Shown: in pieces, positions 10,471 to 20,540 of the stretch | Position numbering within the stretch: the stretch's first letter is position 1 | How the letters are laid out: each line of letters opens with the position of its first letter | Source of the DNA: Prorocentrum cordatum | Taxonomy: Eukaryota; Sar; Dinophyceae; Prorocentrales; Prorocentraceae | Length of the DNA: 64,000 bases | Direction of reading: 5' to 3' | Assembly: GCA_963575745.1 (NCBI GenBank) | Contig: CAUYUJ010015286.1 | Coordinates: 240,052 to 304,051 of the forward strand | Position numbers and translations under genes: made by a program | Notes under the pieces: generated by a model | Database searches by the model: none | What the model was told of the DNA's origin: nothing | What the model saw: only the letters and a program-made list of their open reading frames with translations

Positions 10471-11240
10471 CCAGGCGTTTCTTGGTTTGGGCCGCCCCGA
10501 GCCAAGTACAGTTTGTCGTGTTTCCTCGAATGAAACAAACGGTCTTGAGGGAAATGCGTGCTGTATTTTCCGCCGCTCTCCTTCATGTGCACTCCTTCCC
10601 TGCCCTCCCAGCCTCCGGTTTCCCTTGTGCCCTTTCTCCCTGAAGTCCATGCTCTTCCCTTCCATTCGTTTTCCCCCCATCCCCCTGCATCCCCCAATCA
10701 TTGCCTCCATCCCTCCCCTCCCTTCTGCATTCGCTATCTTGCCCGTGTTCGGTCAGGCTCGTTCGCTCGTGAGGTGCCTCGCTCGTCGAGCCGTGTGTGC
10801 TGTTACTGTCCGCTCGTTCTTGCCCTTCCTCTCCACTGGGCTCGACGCGCTCGTGCGCGTGGGGATGCCACCTCTTCGTTCATCCCTCCTCCCTCCTTCT
10901 TCCTCCCTCCCCTCTTAACCCTTCCTCCGTTCACCCCCCCCCCATCCATCATTGGCCCATCATCCCACCCTCGCACTTCCTATCCTTCCCCTCCAGGCCC
11001 ATTTCCCCTTCCCTCCCACCCCTTCCATCTCGCCCTCCCCTCATCCTCCCTCCCCTTCCCCTCTACAACTGACCAGTCTGAGTTCTAGTTATCTCTCCCT
11101 TCGCGTCCAAGGCGTGGCAACGCACTTATTGCGCATTCTTCGTTCCCCCCAGGCGTGGTTTTGTGTTACTGTGTGTTCCAGGCGGGTCGTCTTCGGTCAT
11201 TCTAACTGGTGCTCCCGTTGTAGCGTTGGCCACAATGTCA
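10471..11240. other. C/T-rich unannotated sequence
   Basis: From about 10590 to 11080 the + strand is strongly pyrimidine-rich (CCTTCCCTCC-like) but not a regular microsatellite. No gene recognised. Confidence 0.35.
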
Positions 11241-11448
11241 GGAGCGGTGTGGGTTCGTGTCGTGTCGAACGGCGGCGACCCCACCAACGGCGTTCAACTT
11301 TGAGCGCCGCGGGCGACCCAGAATCGTTCGATGTGGAACGATTTGGACGTTTCGGAAGCGGCCCATCGTTCAATGTTTTGAACGATCCCCGCGGTGTCAT
11401 AAACCGACGCCGAAGTCGGCACGACACGAACCTTGCTTGCACTGCTCC
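11241..11448. mobile_element. Inverted-repeat element, MITE-like
   Basis: GGAGCGGTG then GGTTCGTGTCGTG on the left (11241-11264) is mirrored on the right as GGAGCAGTG, a 7-8-nt spacer and GGTTCGTGTCGTG (reverse complement of 11420-11448). The 208-bp interior is itself partly palindromic around GAACGAT words. No clear target duplication beyond GTCA. Confidence 0.5.
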
Positions 11449-11579
11449 CGTCATGGGGGATCGCGCTCTGACCCCCGTGCGGGCCGCACTCCTGGGGTCC
11501 GGGTGTCCTTCCCGTCGCTGCGGTCACCCCCGTTCCCCCGTCTCCCTCTCGCCTGCCCCCCGTCCTCCCGCCCTGCTCC
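11449..11579. other. Spacer
   Basis: No recognised feature. Confidence 0.3.
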
Positions 11580-11760
11580 TCCTGCCCCTAGTCTTCCTCC
11601 TCCTCCTCCTCCCTCTCCTTCTCCGTCTCCTTCTCCTTCTCCGTCTCCTCCTCCTCCTCCTCCTCCTCCTCCTCCTCCTCCTCCTCCCCCTCCTCCCCGT
11701 TCTCCCCCTCCTCTTCCTCCTCCTCCTCCTCCTCCCCCTCCTCCTCCTCCTCCTTCTGCG
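11580..11760. repeat. CTC polypyrimidine tract
   Basis: CTC/CTT/CCC array on +. Confidence 0.9.
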
Positions 11761-11889
11761 TCTTCTCGCCTCTCTCCCCAGATGTACAGCGCCTCTGCCT
11801 TGCCGACTGGTACAGCAAACGATAAGTCAAGTCCCGCGGCCGCCCTGTTGCAGTCGGATTTTTTTCTGGTGCATCCCAATCGGTGGACA

Positions 11890-12066
11890 TACAGTCAACC
11901 CGAATAGTAAGGATGGGCAACCTTCCCAAGGGTATCCTTGCATCCTTGCTTCCTCGGTCCATCCTTCGCCGCTTTCGCTGGCCGCGCCCCGCTCGAAAAG
12001 TGTCGAAATGGGCGTCCAAGGTCCTTGCATCCTTACCGCGCATCCTTACTATACGGGTGGACTGTA
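11890..12066. mobile_element. Tc1/mariner-type MITE
   Basis: A 177-bp element beginning TACAGTCAACCCG and ending in its inverse (right arm reverse-complemented: TACAGTCCACCCG). The arms go on to share ATAGTAAGGATG, about 24 of 26 bases. TACAGT with flanking TA is the classical Tc1-type terminus. The interior has CATCCTTGC words repeated on both strands and no ORF. Part of the interior resembles 33177-33270. Confidence 0.75.
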
Positions 12067-12206
12067 AGAGGGTTCGGCACAACAGCAACGCAACGGGTGG
12101 GTGGTGGGGTGGGGTGTGGGGGTAGGATGTCGGATGTGGCGCAAGGGCACCCGGCTTGCAGCCCCCCGCCGCACGCGCTCCTTCGCGCGCGGTGGAGCGC
12201 GAGCTT

Positions 12207-12510
12207 GTGAGGAGGAGGAGGAGGAGGAGGAGGAGGAGGAGGAGGAGGAGGAGGATGGAGGAGGACGATGGAGGAGGACGATGGAGGAGGAGGATGGAGG
12301 AGGAGGAGGAGAAGGAGGAGGAGGAGGAGGAAGAGGAGGCGGAGGAGGCGGAGGAGGGAGATGGTGAAGGAGCATTTTCGAGGGAAGTTGGATGGGGGGT
12401 AAAGGAGGAGATGGGAAGGGAGGAAGGTAGAAAGGAAGGAAGGGCGGACGGCAGGAAGGAGGGAATACAGGAACGAAGGAAGACAGGAAGGAAGGAAGAA
12501 AGGAAGAACA
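12207..12510. repeat. GGA array followed by GGAA/GGAAG repeats
   Basis: GGA/GAT-interrupted polypurine run to about 12360, then degenerate GGAAGGAA tetranucleotide repeats to about 12510. Confidence 0.85.
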
Positions 12511-12890
12511 CGATGATGCTGCTGATGATGACTATGATGATGCTGGTGTTGATTATGCTGATGACGCTGACGACGCTGATGACGCTGATGACGACGATGC
12601 TGACGACGATGATCTTGATGGTGATGATGGTGATGCTGATGACCGTGATGATGACGATGCTGATGCTGATGATGTTGTTACTGATGATGACGCTGATGCT
12701 GATGATGTTGATGATGGTAATGATGATTATGTTGTTGATGATGCTTATGATGATGCTGATGATGGTGGTGATGATGACGATGATGATGATAATGCTGATG
12801 ATGATGTTGTTGTTGCTGATGATGGCCATCATGACAATTGTGGTGATGATGGTTGTGATACTGATGGTGATGATGAGGCAGAGGACGAGG
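12511..12890. repeat. Degenerate GAT array
   Basis: GAT trinucleotide array on + with GCT, GAC, GGT and GTT variants, keeping 3-bp phase over long stretches. Confidence 0.9.
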
Positions 12891-13244
12891 AGGAGGATGA
12901 GGAGGAGGAGAAGGAGGAGGAGCCAGCCCGGCGCAGGTCGAATCGTGGGCCCCCGCCCACGTGCCGGTTCCAGACGCGGCCCCGCCGCAGCACCGTGCAC
13001 GGATCGCGCGCGGCATCTCGCGCTCCGGGTCCGCCGCGGGGGTGGGAAGGACGAGGAGGAATGGGAGGGGAAACGAGGAGGGAGGGCGGGAGGGAAGGGA
13101 GGAGGATGGGGAAGAATAGGAGGGGAAGGGAGGAAGGGAGGGAGGGATGGAAGGGATGAGGAGGGAGGAGGAGGAGGAGGAGGAGGAGGAGGACGGAAGC
13201 CACAGACGATGTTCTGCCCAGCCGTCATGAGCCAGGAGGAGGAG
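12891..13244. other. GGA runs around a GC-rich spacer
   Basis: GGA/GAG runs at 12890-12920 and 13040-13195 enclose about 120 bp of GC-rich sequence without a recognised gene. Confidence 0.5.
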
Positions 13245-13250
13245 GAGCAC

Positions 13251-13293
<43 letters not shown>

Positions 13294-13609
13294 CTGCTGC
13301 TGCTGCTGCTGCTGCTGATAATGATGATCATGATGATAATGATGATGATGATGATGAGGATGATGATGAGGATGACGATGATGATGAGGATGATGATGCT
13401 GATGATGCTGAATCTGATGATGATGATGATGATGATGATGGATGATGATGATGATGATGACGATGATGATGATGATGGTGGTGGTGGTGGTTGTGGTGAT
13501 GATGACGATGCTGATGATGATGGTTATGATGATGATCATGCTGATGGTGGTGGTGGTTGTGGTGTTGGTGGTGATGACGACGATGATGATGATGACGATG
13601 ATGATGATT

Positions 13610-13654
<45 letters not shown>

Positions 13655-13833
13655 ATTGTGATGGTGAGTGTGATGGTGATGGTGATGGTGATGGCGATGG
13701 TAATTGTGATGGTGATGGTGGTGGTGATGATGCTGTTGTTGATGATGATGATGACTATGCTGATAATGAGAACGAGGATGAGGATGATGATGCTGCTGAT
13801 GATGATGAGGAGGAGGAGATATGATGATGATGC

Positions 13834-13874
<41 letters not shown>

Positions 13875-13891
13875 CTGATGATGCTGATGAC

Positions 13892-13957
<66 letters not shown>

Positions 13958-14060
13958 CATCATGATGATCATCATGTTGATGATGACCGTGGTGATGGTG
14001 CTGCTGACCATGCTGACGACGATGTTGATGTTGATGGTGATGAGAATGACGACGATGACA
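13245..14060. repeat. GAT array, about 0.8 kb
   Basis: Long GAT array on +, with purer blocks (13250-13315, 13590-13655, 13820-13960) separated by degenerate ones. The Met, Asp or Ile homopolymers it encodes are not genes. Confidence 0.95.
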
Positions 14061-14338
14061 ATGGTGATCTCGATGCCCTCCGCAACCGTTCGTCTCGGCC
14101 GCGACGGCTCGCTGCGAGAGCCCGCACGAGCCCTGCGCAGACCGCGGCGGCGACGCCCTCCTCCCGGCGCCGCAGGCCCGCGGACCCGCCTCTGGGCCTC
14201 TTCCCAGCGCCGCGGGGGCCCCCCGGACCCGCCGCCGCAGCTACCAGCCAGAGCGATTCAGCACCGTGCCGCCATGGGCTTCCTCACCCCGGGCGCTGTG
14301 AGCATACATGCACTCTCCCGGATTTCGAAGGAGGAGAA
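14061..14338. other. GC-rich spacer
   Basis: No recognised gene. Confidence 0.3.
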
Positions 14339-14540
14339 GGTACCCATAACGCTACCCTCGCCTCGTTGCCTCCCCTTTTTGAGCCTCCTGGGTGGCCCGC
14401 GTCGCCACCGCTGGATTCGCCTCGAAATTCTCGTCAGAGCGCACCCCGGGAGAGGTCCTGGGGGTAGCGGTATCGGAACCTTTTGGTTTCCCCAGTGAGC
14501 ATAGCATTCTCCCGGGTTGTTCGCATGCGAGCGGCGGAGG
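14339..14540. repeat. Dispersed repeat family B, copy 1
   Basis: Shares blocks with 19192-19375 and more weakly with 30347-30470: GGTACCCATA, GAGCCTCCTGGG, CGCCACCGCTGGATTCGCC, TCGAAATTCT, GCACCCCGG.AGAGGTC and AGCGGTATCGG, in the same order and orientation. Non-coding; identity unknown. Confidence 0.65.
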
Positions 14541-15480
14541 TACCCATCCAGAGCTTGGCACAGCACGTCTCGCAATTGGTCGTTGACCTGCGCCACCGCG
14601 GCGTGCTCGATCCTGGAAGCTCTTTTTCAATATGCAGGCGTGTATCTTGATGCTTTTTAGTGCCTTTTAGTGTCTTCGAGTGCCCTTGATAATGCCCCAA
14701 CATGTTCTCTAGCGTCTCTGAGCGGTTGCCGCGCTTGATGCGGGACGCACCCTGTAGGGCCTTGTGGAAGGGAATTTCCTTGGCGCCTTCCATTAGCTTG
14801 TGGCGGCGGTCCGCTTTCGCAGTGGTTTGTGACCTCAGCCGCTGATGCCGCGGCGTCCTCCGGCAAGCACGACAATTGATTGGTCGCTGCATGTGCGTAG
14901 GATCGACCCCTCTCTCCGCCCCTCCTCCCTCCTCTTGCTCCTGTTGCTGCTTTTTATATGTTTCTTCCTCCCCCCTCCCCGCACTTCTGCCGCCGTCGCC
15001 CCCGCCGCCGCCGTCTCCTCTCTCGCCCCCATTCCCCCCGTGCGCGCCGCAAGTTTTCCTGCGGGCCGCCAGGCGAATCCGCGGGGGATGGCGGCGGCGG
15101 CGTTGGTTCTGCAGTTTCTGGCCTTCCCGGGTTAGCTGCAAGGCTGTCTCGCGGACGAGGGCCAGGAGCTCGCGGGCGCTGAGGTGGGCGCGCCGCCCAT
15201 GTCCGAGGCCGTGCCCAGGCTTCGCGGGGGCGGGCGTGGCCGCGTGGCAAGCGCGCCGCGCGTGCCAGGGGCGCCAGGCGCGACGAGAGCACCAAGTGCA
15301 CTGAGAGCGCCACGTGCCCGGCGCACCAGGTGCGCTAGATGTGCCTGGTGCGGCAAGCTCGCCTCGTGCGACAGATTCGTCGGGCGCCCGTGGCGCATTG
15401 CACTGCCCAATAGGCTGGCGGCAGTGCTGGGCGATCAGTTCGACCCTCACTACCCTCCCGAGCATCTGCGCGGTCCTCCC
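14541..15480. other. Unannotated GC-rich sequence
   Basis: Contains a local tandem of GAGTGCC/TTTTAGTG words (14650-14690) and, at 15250-15350, repeats of AGGCGC/AGGTGC-like words. An antisense open frame runs through this region into the adjacent CTC tract but has no recognisable domain. Confidence 0.3.
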
Positions 15481-15715
15481 AGTCCTCCTCCTCCTCCTCC
15501 TCCTCCTCCTCCTCCTCCTCCTCCTCCTCCTCCTCCTCCTCCTCCTCCTCCTCCCCCTCGTCCTCGTCCTCGTCCTCGTCCTCCTCCTCCTCGTCCTCTT
15601 CCTCCTCCTCCTCCTCCGCCGCCTCCTCCAGCTCCTCCTGCTTCTCCTCTTTTCCTCCTCCTCCTCTTCCTCCTCCTCCTCCTTTTCCTCCTCCTCCTCC
15701 CACCTCCGCCACCTC
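15481..15715. repeat. CTC polypyrimidine tract
   Basis: CTC/CGT/CTT array on +. Confidence 0.9.
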
Positions 15716-16149
15716 CGCTCAAGAACTCCGCGCCGACTGCGAGGGCCTTTCGGCGGGCAGGGCCCAGGAGCGCTGGTCGGGGGCAGAACGAGCACTCCGC
15801 CCAGAGGCCCAAGGCATCGGGTCGGAGCAGGCTCCCAGCATAGAAGAATTTGTTGGCGGCGGGGCGTCCGTCAAAGCTTCGAGCCCCCCCCCCCCCCCCC
15901 CCCCTCCCTGCGCCCGTCAAAGCGTCCGTCAAAGCTCCCAGCCGCAGAAGTGCACCGCAAGACCCTCCGCTCCTCCCTCCCCATTGCCCCGCCCTCTCCG
16001 TCCTCCTCCCTCGCCTCCTCTTTCTCCTCTTTCTTCTCCTCCTCCTCCTCCTCCTCCTCCTCCTCCTCCTCCTCCTCCTCCTCCTCCTTAACGGTGTGGA
16101 AGACCATCGTTGGAGAGGAGGCATGTTGTTTCATACTTTCCAGATGCCT
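15716..16149. other. Spacer with poly-C and CTC runs
   Basis: Poly-C of about 17 nt at 15887-15904, direct repeat GTCAAAGCTTCGAGCC/GTCAAAGCTCCCAGCC around it, and a CTC run at 16034-16087. Confidence 0.6.
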
Positions 16150-16300
16150 TAAAGCTGTTGAACACATGTTTAAGCAATGCCAGACACATGTTTGAAACAT
16201 GTATGAAACAGTTGTTTTAAATATTACATGCGCATTTTACACCCAATAGTCGGACTGTTCGAGTGTCCACTGCCATGGCATCCACGACCCTGACGGTTCC
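16150..16300. repeat. Dispersed repeat family C, copy 2
   Basis: Second copy of the ACATGT-rich repeat at 2905-3105, here with GAACACATGTTTAAG, ACACATGTTTGAAACATGT and the shared 3' block GTCCACTGCCATGGCATCCA. Confidence 0.5.
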
Positions 16301-16769
16301 CCTCGCCCTTTCCCCCGCCGTTTCGATTCGATTCGATGCCGATTCTGTGCCAAGGCAGCTCGATCCGACGCACACTCCGATTCGATCCGATTCCTCCGAT
16401 TCCCGATCCGATGCTGCTCGCCCCCCCTTCGCCCTGGGGCCCTTGGCCCGTCCCATAGCGGCCAGGGCCAGGACTGGAGTAAATCGTTCCGGAGGGTCGG
16501 GCGCGTCCAGGAGGGGGGGGGGGGCGGAGGCCCTGGGGGGATGCACAGTCGGACCGAGGTATAAGATCGAGATCGGTCCGGGGAGGGTGCCCCAAAGTTT
16601 ATCTTGTCTGTGGATTGCTCCTGTGCAGCCTGGGAGAGGGCGCCCTCGCATGCTCTTCCGTTTGGGCTGGCGGAGGGTCTCGCGTCCTTGACGGGTGCTC
16701 TTTGGCCCTATAGGTCCGACGGTAGATGTATCGAGACCGGGGCCACGACGTCTGCCGGATTTCATGCCC
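16301..16769. other. Spacer with a GATTC-rich stretch
   Basis: 16320-16430 is dense in CGATTCGATTC/CGATCCGATTC words. The rest is GC-rich without a recognised gene. Confidence 0.4.
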
Positions 16770-16985
16770 TCCCCCCCCCTCCCCCCTCCTCCTCCCCCCT
16801 CCTCCTCCTCCTCCTCCTCCTCCTCCTCCTCCTCCCTCCTCCTCCTCCCTCCTCCTCCTCCTCCTCCTCCCTCCTCCCCCCTCCTCTCCTCCTCCTCCTC
16901 TCCTCCTCCTCTCCTCCTCCTCCTCCCTCCTCCTCCTCCTCCTCCTCCTCCTCCTCCTCCTCCTCCTCCTCCTCCTCCCTTCCTC
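16770..16985. repeat. CTC polypyrimidine tract
   Basis: CTC/CCT array on + with CCC interruptions. Confidence 0.9.
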
Positions 16986-17449
16986 TCTCACCGCCCACCA
17001 GAGCACCCCAGCCCGACCCGAAGTCCCCGCTTCGCCCTCCGTATCCGGGGGGGGGGGGTGGGGGAGGGCCTCGGGGAGCAGCGGAACAGCGCACGTGGAA
17101 CCCGCCCGCCCCTCCCGCCCGAAAATCCGGGCCTTCGGGTGCAATCGGGGTGGTCTGGCAGATCGTCGCCGTCTTCTTTCGGTGCGCCCCCCTTGGGCCC
17201 CCCCCCCTCGTCCCCTCGTCCCCGCGCGCACGCGCCTCGGGCCATGGTGCGCCTGCCACCTGCCTCTCTTCCTGGGGCCCCCCGTCCTCGGCGCACCCGG
17301 GAGAGGTCCAGCGGCGAGCTGCGCCAGGCCGCCTCGGGCCCGCTGAAGCGGGGCATCTCGGCGGCCGCGCCGGAGGAGGCGCAGGGCGACGCGGCGCCTG
17401 CCGTCGTGGAGGCGCGGCGCGCCCTTCGGCCTTCGGTCGGGATCCCGCA
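16986..17449. other. GC-rich spacer
   Basis: No gene recognised. Contains a G-run at 17048-17058. Confidence 0.3.
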
Positions 17450-17525
17450 AAGGGTGTGTGTGTGTGTGCCCCGGTGTGTGTGTGTGTGAGTGAGTGAGTG
17501 AGTGAGTGTGTGTGTGTGTGTGTGT
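17450..17525. repeat. (GT)n / GAGT array
   Basis: TG dinucleotides flanking a GAGT tetranucleotide run. Confidence 0.85.
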
Positions 17526-17529
17526 CAGA

Positions 17530-17666
17530 GAGTTCGATCGGTTTTTGCACCGAACCGCCCCAAACAGACGCCCCCCAGCCGCCGGCAGCTCCCGAGAGTT
17601 GCGGATAGGTGGGGCATGCGGGGGGCATCTGTTTGCGGCAGTTCGGTACACCAGCGGATCGAATTC
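17530..17666. mobile_element. Foldback / MITE-like hairpin element
   Basis: Two 47-bp arms, 17530-17576 and 17620-17666, are inverted copies matching at about 38 of 47 positions. The ends are GAGTTCGATC and, reverse-complemented, GAATTCGATC; the shared inner word is CAAACAGA(C/T)GCCCCCC. The loop is 43 bp. No clear target duplication. It abuts the GT microsatellite. Confidence 0.6.
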
Positions 17667-18665
17667 ATGCCCCCCTCAGGGTCACCCCCCCTTCGGCGGA
17701 TCCCGATTCTGCGCGCCGCCAAATCTTGCCGCACGCACGGCCGCGGGACTGGGGGTTGCGTGTTTGCCCCGTTCAGTTCCGCCGGCAGCATGCAGCCCGT
17801 GCCAGCCCTCATAGCACCGCCTGCGTCGGACCCGATGGACAAGCACACGTTGGCGGTAGCGCTTTTTCTGAGGGTCATCGGGGGGGGATCGGAGGAGGGC
17901 CAGATGAGACAAGGGGCGCCTCGGGGGGTCCCTCGTCGCCGCGGCTGGACGCATCTCGGGAAACTTCTGCTTTTGGACACGGAAGGGGTCTGGGGGCCCA
18001 TCTTGCGCGGATTTGGGCCGGGCGGTGGGGTCGCCGTCGCCTCACCGCCGCTGTCTCCACTGGCTCTGCTCCGAGTGGGGGGGGGGGGGGCCGCGCCGCA
18101 CCAGCACGGAGAGCAGCACGCGCACGAACGGGGCCCGGAAGAGCCCGCACACGGTCCCCGAGTGCTCTGTCGGCTGTTGTGGGCGCCGCGCTCCCGCCTT
18201 CTTTCCGCGCTGCACTTCGTGCGTGCGGCCCGCTGCTTCCTGCCTACGCCAACTTGTCGCACATCTCCTTGCCGCGGAGGGGTTGGCGGTCGCGGCGTTG
18301 CGCAGCGCTTGTGCGCTCCAGGCGCCGTGTGCGCGCCCAACTGCTCGGCCGCGCGCACAAGGGCTCCGCCGCAGGCTTGCCTCGAACTTTCTTGGACGGT
18401 TGGGCCGCCGCGCTCGAGGCCAGCCTGCCCCCCTCACCCGCCGTCGACGCTGGGGTTGCCATCGCCGCCGCGGCCGCGGCCGTGTCCGCCTTCGGAGAAC
18501 CTCTTCGGTGCTTCCCAGGGGGGCGTCCTCGGAGGCTGCCCGGAGGCCCTCGCGGGCTCTGCTTGGAGGAGCTCCGGAGGCCCTCCCGAGGGGGCAGCTG
18601 GCGGCGGGCTGGCCGACCCGGCGGCCACTTGTCCGTTGAGGGTTCCGCGCGCGAGCCCGCTGGAG
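17667..18665. other. Unannotated GC-rich sequence
   Basis: Long overlapping open frames on both strands reflect GC content. No conserved motif seen. Confidence 0.3.
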
Positions 18666-18890
18666 CCGAGGAGGAGGAGAAGGAGGAGGAGGATGAGGAG
18701 GAGGAGGAGGTGGTGGAGGAGGAGGAGGAGGAGGAATCATAAAAAATAATCATTTCACTAACAACAATAATAATCATAGACTAATGATGTTATTAATAAT
18801 AAGAAGGATGAGGAGGAGAGGAGGAGGAGGAGGAGGAGGAGGAGGAGGAGGAGGAGGGGGAGGAGGAGGAGCCCTCGCGGGTCGGAAGGC
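18666..18890. repeat. GGA arrays around an AT-rich insert
   Basis: GGA runs at 18666-18735 and 18805-18870 are separated by about 70 bp of AT-rich sequence with ATAATAAT words. Confidence 0.8.
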
Positions 18891-18970
18891 CTGCTTCATA
18901 GCCCAGGTGGCATGGGTCGCGGGCGGAGGCGCGAAGAGTCAGTCACACTTCGCGCGCCGCGGCCAGTGCC

Positions 18971-19065
18971 AGGGCGGCTGCCCTCCTCTCCAAGGGGCTG
19001 GCGCGAGGGCGCGAGGGCGCGAAGATAGCGCGGGGCGGCTGCCCTCCTCTCCAAGGGCTGGGGCT
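18971..19065. repeat. Direct repeat, period about 61 bp
   Basis: GGGCGGCTGCCCTCCTCTCC followed by AAGGG occurs at 18972 and 19033. Confidence 0.8.
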
Positions 19066-19105
19066 CGCACACCGCGGGGCGCGATGCGCGAAATTAGGTG
19101 GCCTA

Positions 19106-19190
19106 GTAGTCAGAGGAGGGGGAGGAGGAGGAGGAGGAGGAAGAGGAGGAGAAGGAGGAGGAGGAGGAGGAGGGGGAGGAGGAGGAGGAA
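19106..19190. repeat. GGA array
   Basis: GGA polypurine run on +, ending at GGTACCCATACC, the start of repeat family B. Confidence 0.85.
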
Positions 19191-19191
19191 A

Positions 19192-19375
19192 AGGTACCCA
19201 TACCTCTAGCCTTTTCCCGTTTCCCCCTTTTTGAGCCTCCTGGGAGGCCCTCGCCGCCACCGCTGGATTCGCCTCGAAATTCTGGGCAGAACGCACCCCG
19301 GCAGAGGTCCGGGGAGTAGCGGTATCGGTGCCTTTGGGTTTTCCCATATAGAGCCTCTTCTCGGGAATTGGCGGA
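19192..19375. repeat. Dispersed repeat family B, copy 2
   Basis: Closest relative of copy 1 at 14339-14540, with the same ordered blocks. Copies 1 and 2 both begin with GGTACCCATA right after an AGGA/GGAA purine run. Confidence 0.65.
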
Positions 19376-19780
19376 GTGGCTGAACCGGGCCTGAAAGGGG
19401 CTCAGCTTTTCTCGCGCAGGGGCGGTGGGTTGTCTGGGTCGGGGCGCCACCTGTGGCACTCGTGGGCGCACCGCCACCCTTCTCGCCGACCGCTGCAGCG
19501 GTGCTGGGAGGTGCTGGAGGCGTTGGTGCCCAGGAGGAGTAATCAGCCGATATACGCTGGGTGCATCGCGCGGGGCCGCAGGCGACGGCGCTTTGGCGGG
19601 CGTGCGTGACAGGGCTCCGTGGATCACCGCCCGCCAAACCGCGCCAGCCCAACCCGAAGGCCCCGATTTGCCCTCAACCTCCAGTGGAGGGGGGGGTCAG
19701 GGAACATTGAAAGACACATGTGAAGCCCGTTCCCCCCCAAGCCCGAAATTCGGGTCTTCGGGTTCGGTTGGGGTGGCCAG
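19376..19780. other. GC-rich spacer
   Basis: No recognised gene. Confidence 0.3.
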
Positions 19781-19890
19781 AGGAGGAGGAGGAGGAGGAG
19801 GAGGAGGAGGAGGAGGAGGAGGAGGAGGAGGCGGAGGAGGAGGAGGAGGAGGAGGAGGAGGCGGAGGCGGAGGCGGAGGCGGAGGAGGAG
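19781..19890. repeat. GGA / GGC-GGA array
   Basis: GGA run grading into GGCGGAGGC units at its 3' end. Confidence 0.9.
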
Positions 19891-20540
19891 AGCTGGTGGA
19901 GCTCGATGGCGAGACCGTTGGCGAGGCGCCGCTGAGGTCTCTGCAATTAGGTCAAGAGGCGGGGCCTCGGTGTGCCTTCGCCTCGGCTCGTCTGCAGCTT
20001 TTGGGAATCTTGGCTCGCAGGCCCCGCGCCAGGGCTGGACCTCAACGCTGTTTTGCTGGGCGTCGGCCGTGTTTTGTTGTCCGCTCTGGCGGGGGGGTGC
20101 AGGAAGACGGGCAGAGCACAGCGAACAGCGAAACGAACACGAAACGAACAGCCACGCTTGATTAGGTCTGGCCCTGCCCTGTGCCACGGCGACGCCGTGC
20201 TTCTCTGGGGCCAGGCCGTCCAGGACGGGGGGGGCCCGCTGGCCGCCCTCCACAGGGGCGTGCCCCACGGCGCCCCTTCGGGGAGCGCCGGGCGACCCCC
20301 GGCGCAGGCCGAGGATGGCGCCTCCGGGCTCTGGCCCCGCAGCGCGGCGCGCGAAGGGCGCGGCGCCTGCGTCGCGCAGGTCGCTGCCCGAGGCTCCAAG
20401 AGCACCTCGAGTGTGTCTGGTGTCGGTCATTTCGTGGAAGCCGCCCCCCGTTCTCGGAGCACAAGCCGGGCCCAGCCAGGCCTCTCTGGTCCCCGCCTCG
20501 CCGGGACTCCGAGTTTCACACTGCCACTGGCCACGAGGCC
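19891..20540. other. Unannotated sequence upstream of the LINE remnant
   Basis: GC-rich. No endonuclease domain was recognised, so the adjacent LINE remnant appears 5'-truncated or too diverged here. Confidence 0.3.

Noticed and set aside
14434-15795. 453-codon - strand open frame
   Set aside because: About a third is CTC/GGA array and the rest is unrecognised; kept as unannotated.
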